Source of the DNA: Brasenia schreberi
Lineage: Eukaryota; Streptophyta; Magnoliopsida; Nymphaeales; Cabombaceae
NCBI GenBank assembly: GCA_036023115.1
Contig: JAYKKT010000091.1
Coordinates: forward strand, 34,707,501 to 34,771,500
Direction: 5' to 3'
Length of the DNA stretch: 64,000 nucleotides
A program made the translations under genes and the position numbers. Positions 61,501 through 64,000 of this stretch are shown one piece after another. The first letter of the stretch is position 1; every line of letters begins with the position of its first letter. The notes below the pieces were generated by a model. It was not told the origin of the DNA. It was given only the letters and a program-made list of their open reading frames with translations, and searched no databases.

Positions 61501-64000
61501 GCAAAAGTTTCAGCTTGATCCAGTTTCCACCTATCAGTTCTCTCATACAATGCAAACTCGAGTCGGATTTCACTATTTTGTGTCTTTATTTAACCTTGCC
61601 TGCCTGACTTAAAGTATTGTTACCCGAAATTTTTTAGGGTAAGTAGAACAAATTCTCAGGTGATGAACTTCACCGCCTGAAGAGCTACGTCCGCTTCTGC
61701 TATATGATGTTATGGGAATCTCATCATCCCCTATGGTTTCTTCTTTATCTGTATCCGCGCTTAGCCTATCTTGGCGAACACTACCGTCCTACCAAAAGAT
61801 AAAAAAACTCAGGTGATGAAATTTCTGAAAAGAAAATCAATTTCAGACACGAGATCCACTGATAGGAATTAGGTTAGAATATATCAGTTAAAGATTCTAA
61901 TACCCGGAAAGCATTTGACGCTTCCTAACTATCGGCGTTGGTGTGTTGACAGTCGAAATAATTCCTTCAAGACTCAAATATAAGAAAGCTCAATGAAGTT
62001 GGGCAATCTAGCAAACCTTGCATTGTTTTAATCTGTCTTGGAGTGCATCGATTGATATTTAACTTGCACAAGTGCCAGGTTCCATGAGGATCATCAACCC
62101 CTGGTGCCAAGATGTTCTTTATCTGCATTTCCCAAAGACAGCACCGAAAATTTTATTGATTATGACTGTAAAGGATAGGGTGGAGGGGGAGAGAGAGAAT
62201 TAATCTAAACAGTTCTTTTGGAGAACTTAGAAGTGGTTGTTGATGTCTCATGATGAAACAAATACTTCCACCAATAACACTTGATATTGCAAAGGCTGGG
62301 CGGAAACTTTAAAAAGCCAAGCAAGTGCGGACATTCAATCGTTTGATCAGATCTCCATACCGGGCTAAAATATAAAAGGCAGAAACCAAACGAGAAGAAG
62401 GCAAACAGACGTCCATGCAAACAGCAATTTACCTGCCACGAATCATATGCTGCGTTTAAGAGGAAAATCGGTGTGCGGACTTGTTGGATGATGTTTTGTG
62501 GAAAAAAACACTGCCATGAAGTTCAATTAGAGTGGTCAATAATATTGACAAATAAAGTAGCAAGGACATATCTTAAGCGAGCATACCAAAGTTGGTTTAA
62601 TTTTGGATGTACAGTACGATGGTAAATGCTTAGCGGATCCCTGAGAGAGAGAGAGATCAGGATTCAGAATCTCGAGGAACATTTCTAGACAAAAATAAGC
62701 ATGTATAAATAAGATCCTTGTGAAAATGACTGGCAACTATGAGATGCAAGTAATATCAAGAAAGTACGGAAAGATCTTAGTTTCAGAAGCAGCAGTGTGT
62801 CGAACCAACCTGCAAAGTTACCACTTCGTCGAAGTAATTTTCAATATGAGCGGTTCCTGAAATATCCAATCTGCATATTTGAAGGTGTTGCTAAATGACA
62901 GGTTTTGTGCAAAGCAACTTGCATACGCACACACACAATGAAGACATTTAAATTCTGGAATGAATATCAGCAATAAATTTGGAGGCTTACCTGTTGATAA
63001 AATAACCAGCATCAGAAAGACACTTGACTTTGGTACTGGCTGGTAGAAGAGCACGGAAATTATCACAATGAATTATCGATGTCAAACCACCAGCTGAACA
63101 ACCTGATAATAGAGCCTGCATCCAATTCGTAGTTTGATGATACAACACAATTGATATGACGGAACTAGTAAAAGTAAAGAATGGTTAAATTGAAACATAC
63201 GTTTTGTGCTCTGTTCATTCCCTTGGCCAGTAAATCCTCAATTACAGCAACAAATATCCTGGCTCCTCTAAAATGAAGACCCAAAGCCTGGTGCATGAAG
63301 AGACATAAAGAATTTAATTCATGGAGAAAAGAACTGCGAGCATAATTACCGTTTCGTAATTACTCAAGAAGCTTGTGCCAAAAACGTTAATGAAAGTAAC
63401 GTTGTAAAAAAGCTTATCAGGCTGAATTTAGAAGGGGTACCAATATGCGATCACCGCTTTGACTCATTCAATATGGTGTAAAACGTACAATTTGTATTTT
63501 AAAAATACTTTTAAAATTGAAAATTCCAAAAATTGTAAGGAATAGGGGAAAATAAGAACAGAACATCAAGAAAAACGTAAAAATAACACCAAAACCATTT
63601 TTTTTCTTCTTAAGGATAGTTTACAATATTGTGAGATGAGGAAAATGATATAAAAAATATCTTTTCATATACTATATCAGATTCACAACTACAATTGCCT
63701 GTCCAGGGGAATTCCAAATATGACAGTAACCAGAATTGCCTAACCAGACTTCGGTCATATTTCCTCCTCTCATGAAAGCCGAACAAAAAGGGTGGTTCAA
63801 ACTGCAGGTTTTGGCCCTTTTTATAACTTTTTTTTCTCTCAAAACTTTCTGCTTTTGTTGTTTTATTTAGTTCAAACCAGAACCGTCGCTTATGGTTCGT
63901 AATTCGGAGTGAGCTGGTGACAGCGGTTTATGCTGCCGTTTCCAGTTTACCCAGAACCGGGCACATCTATTCTCAAGATTAAATGGAAGTACTTACCGGG
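58804..64000 (-). CDS. Pectin acetylesterase, 3' part (gene continues past the right edge)
   Basis: Pectin acetylesterases (CAZy CE13, related to animal Notum) remove acetyl groups from cell-wall homogalacturonan. Exons on the minus strand: the end of one at 64000-63997 (donor GTAAGT), then 63287-63201, 63115-62991, 62870-62810, 62640-62587, 62510-62433, 62122-62017, 60302-60157 and 58932-58804. The last eight join in frame (786 bases, 261 residues). They encode [18 protein letters not shown], the nucleophile motif [28 protein letters not shown], the catalytic-Asp region [27 protein letters not shown], the catalytic-His region [10 protein letters not shown], and the C-terminus [18 protein letters not shown]. 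The triad and cysteines are all present. The N-terminal exons with the signal peptide lie outside the window. The codon at the edge exon (CCG, Pro) fits the family, so the phase is consistent. Confidence 0.93.
59105..59880. mobile_element. Possible non-autonomous DNA transposon in a pectin acetylesterase intron
   Basis: The left end GGGCTGGCAAGCAGG and the right end, read in reverse as GCCCGTGCTAGCAGG, form an imperfect inverted repeat, and the middle is AT-rich and non-coding. No clean target duplication was found. Confidence 0.35.
60671..60718. repeat. Palindromic (CT)n(AT)n(AG)n microsatellite
   Basis: CT repeats pass into AT repeats and then AG repeats, so the 48-base tract is nearly its own reverse complement. 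It is in the intron between 62017 and 60302. Confidence 0.95.
61441..61497. repeat. (CT)n(AT)n microsatellite
   Basis: A CT tract followed by an AT tract, in the same intron as the palindromic one. Confidence 0.95.

Noticed and set aside
1..64000. CRISPR arrays, rRNA or intact tRNA genes, and bacterial-type operons
   Set aside because: No regularly spaced direct repeats, rRNA motifs or full tRNA cloverleaf were seen; the tRNA-like promoter boxes belong to SINE-like sequences.

Overview
The window is nuclear DNA of a flowering plant. The evidence is spliced plant genes (a plastid sigma factor, a pectin acetylesterase, a tocopherol methyltransferase relative), AT-rich intergenic DNA with long (GA)n, (TG)n and (AT)n tracts, and plant RTE-type LINEs, Ty1/copia elements, hAT-type elements and tRNA-derived SINEs. 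I cannot name the species.

Layout. 1-13000 is a transposon nest: two head-to-head RTE LINEs, the right one split by a copia element with 5-bp target duplications, which is itself split by a non-autonomous hAT element with 8-bp target duplications; degenerate copia and LTR pieces follow. At 14596-14729 there is a lone last exon of a p24-beta2 (emp24 family) cargo receptor gene. At 17612-16272 (minus) lies a broken-looking POLD4 (DNA polymerase delta subunit 4) homologue. At 23582-19478 (minus) lies an intact nine-exon SIG1-type chloroplast sigma factor of 506 residues, with a likely 5'-UTR intron reaching to about 26340. From 28241 to 30485 is a 5'-truncated, frameshifted remnant that I read as the C-terminal part of the plant Integrator-4-like protein SIEL, next to an inverted pair of LINE fragments. 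A mosaic between LTR-like sequences follows (30738-32305), then a complete but decayed copia element with 5-bp target duplications (34200-40092).

The right half is more gene-rich. At 42541-48462 (plus) is a three-exon gene for a membrane-anchored coiled-coil protein of 351 residues. At 53481-48863 (minus) is a multi-exon gamma-tocopherol methyltransferase-like pseudogene with frameshifts and stops. At 56257-57357 (plus) is an intact single-exon glycosyltransferase-like gene whose expected start ATG reads GTG. At 64000-58804 (minus) is the 3' two-thirds of a pectin acetylesterase gene that runs off the right edge.

The genes belong to separate housekeeping, plastid, secretory and wall pathways and show no operon-like or clustered-pathway logic. 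Most of the interest lies in the transposon stratigraphy and in the gene copies caught at different stages of decay. I found no convincing new multi-gene system.
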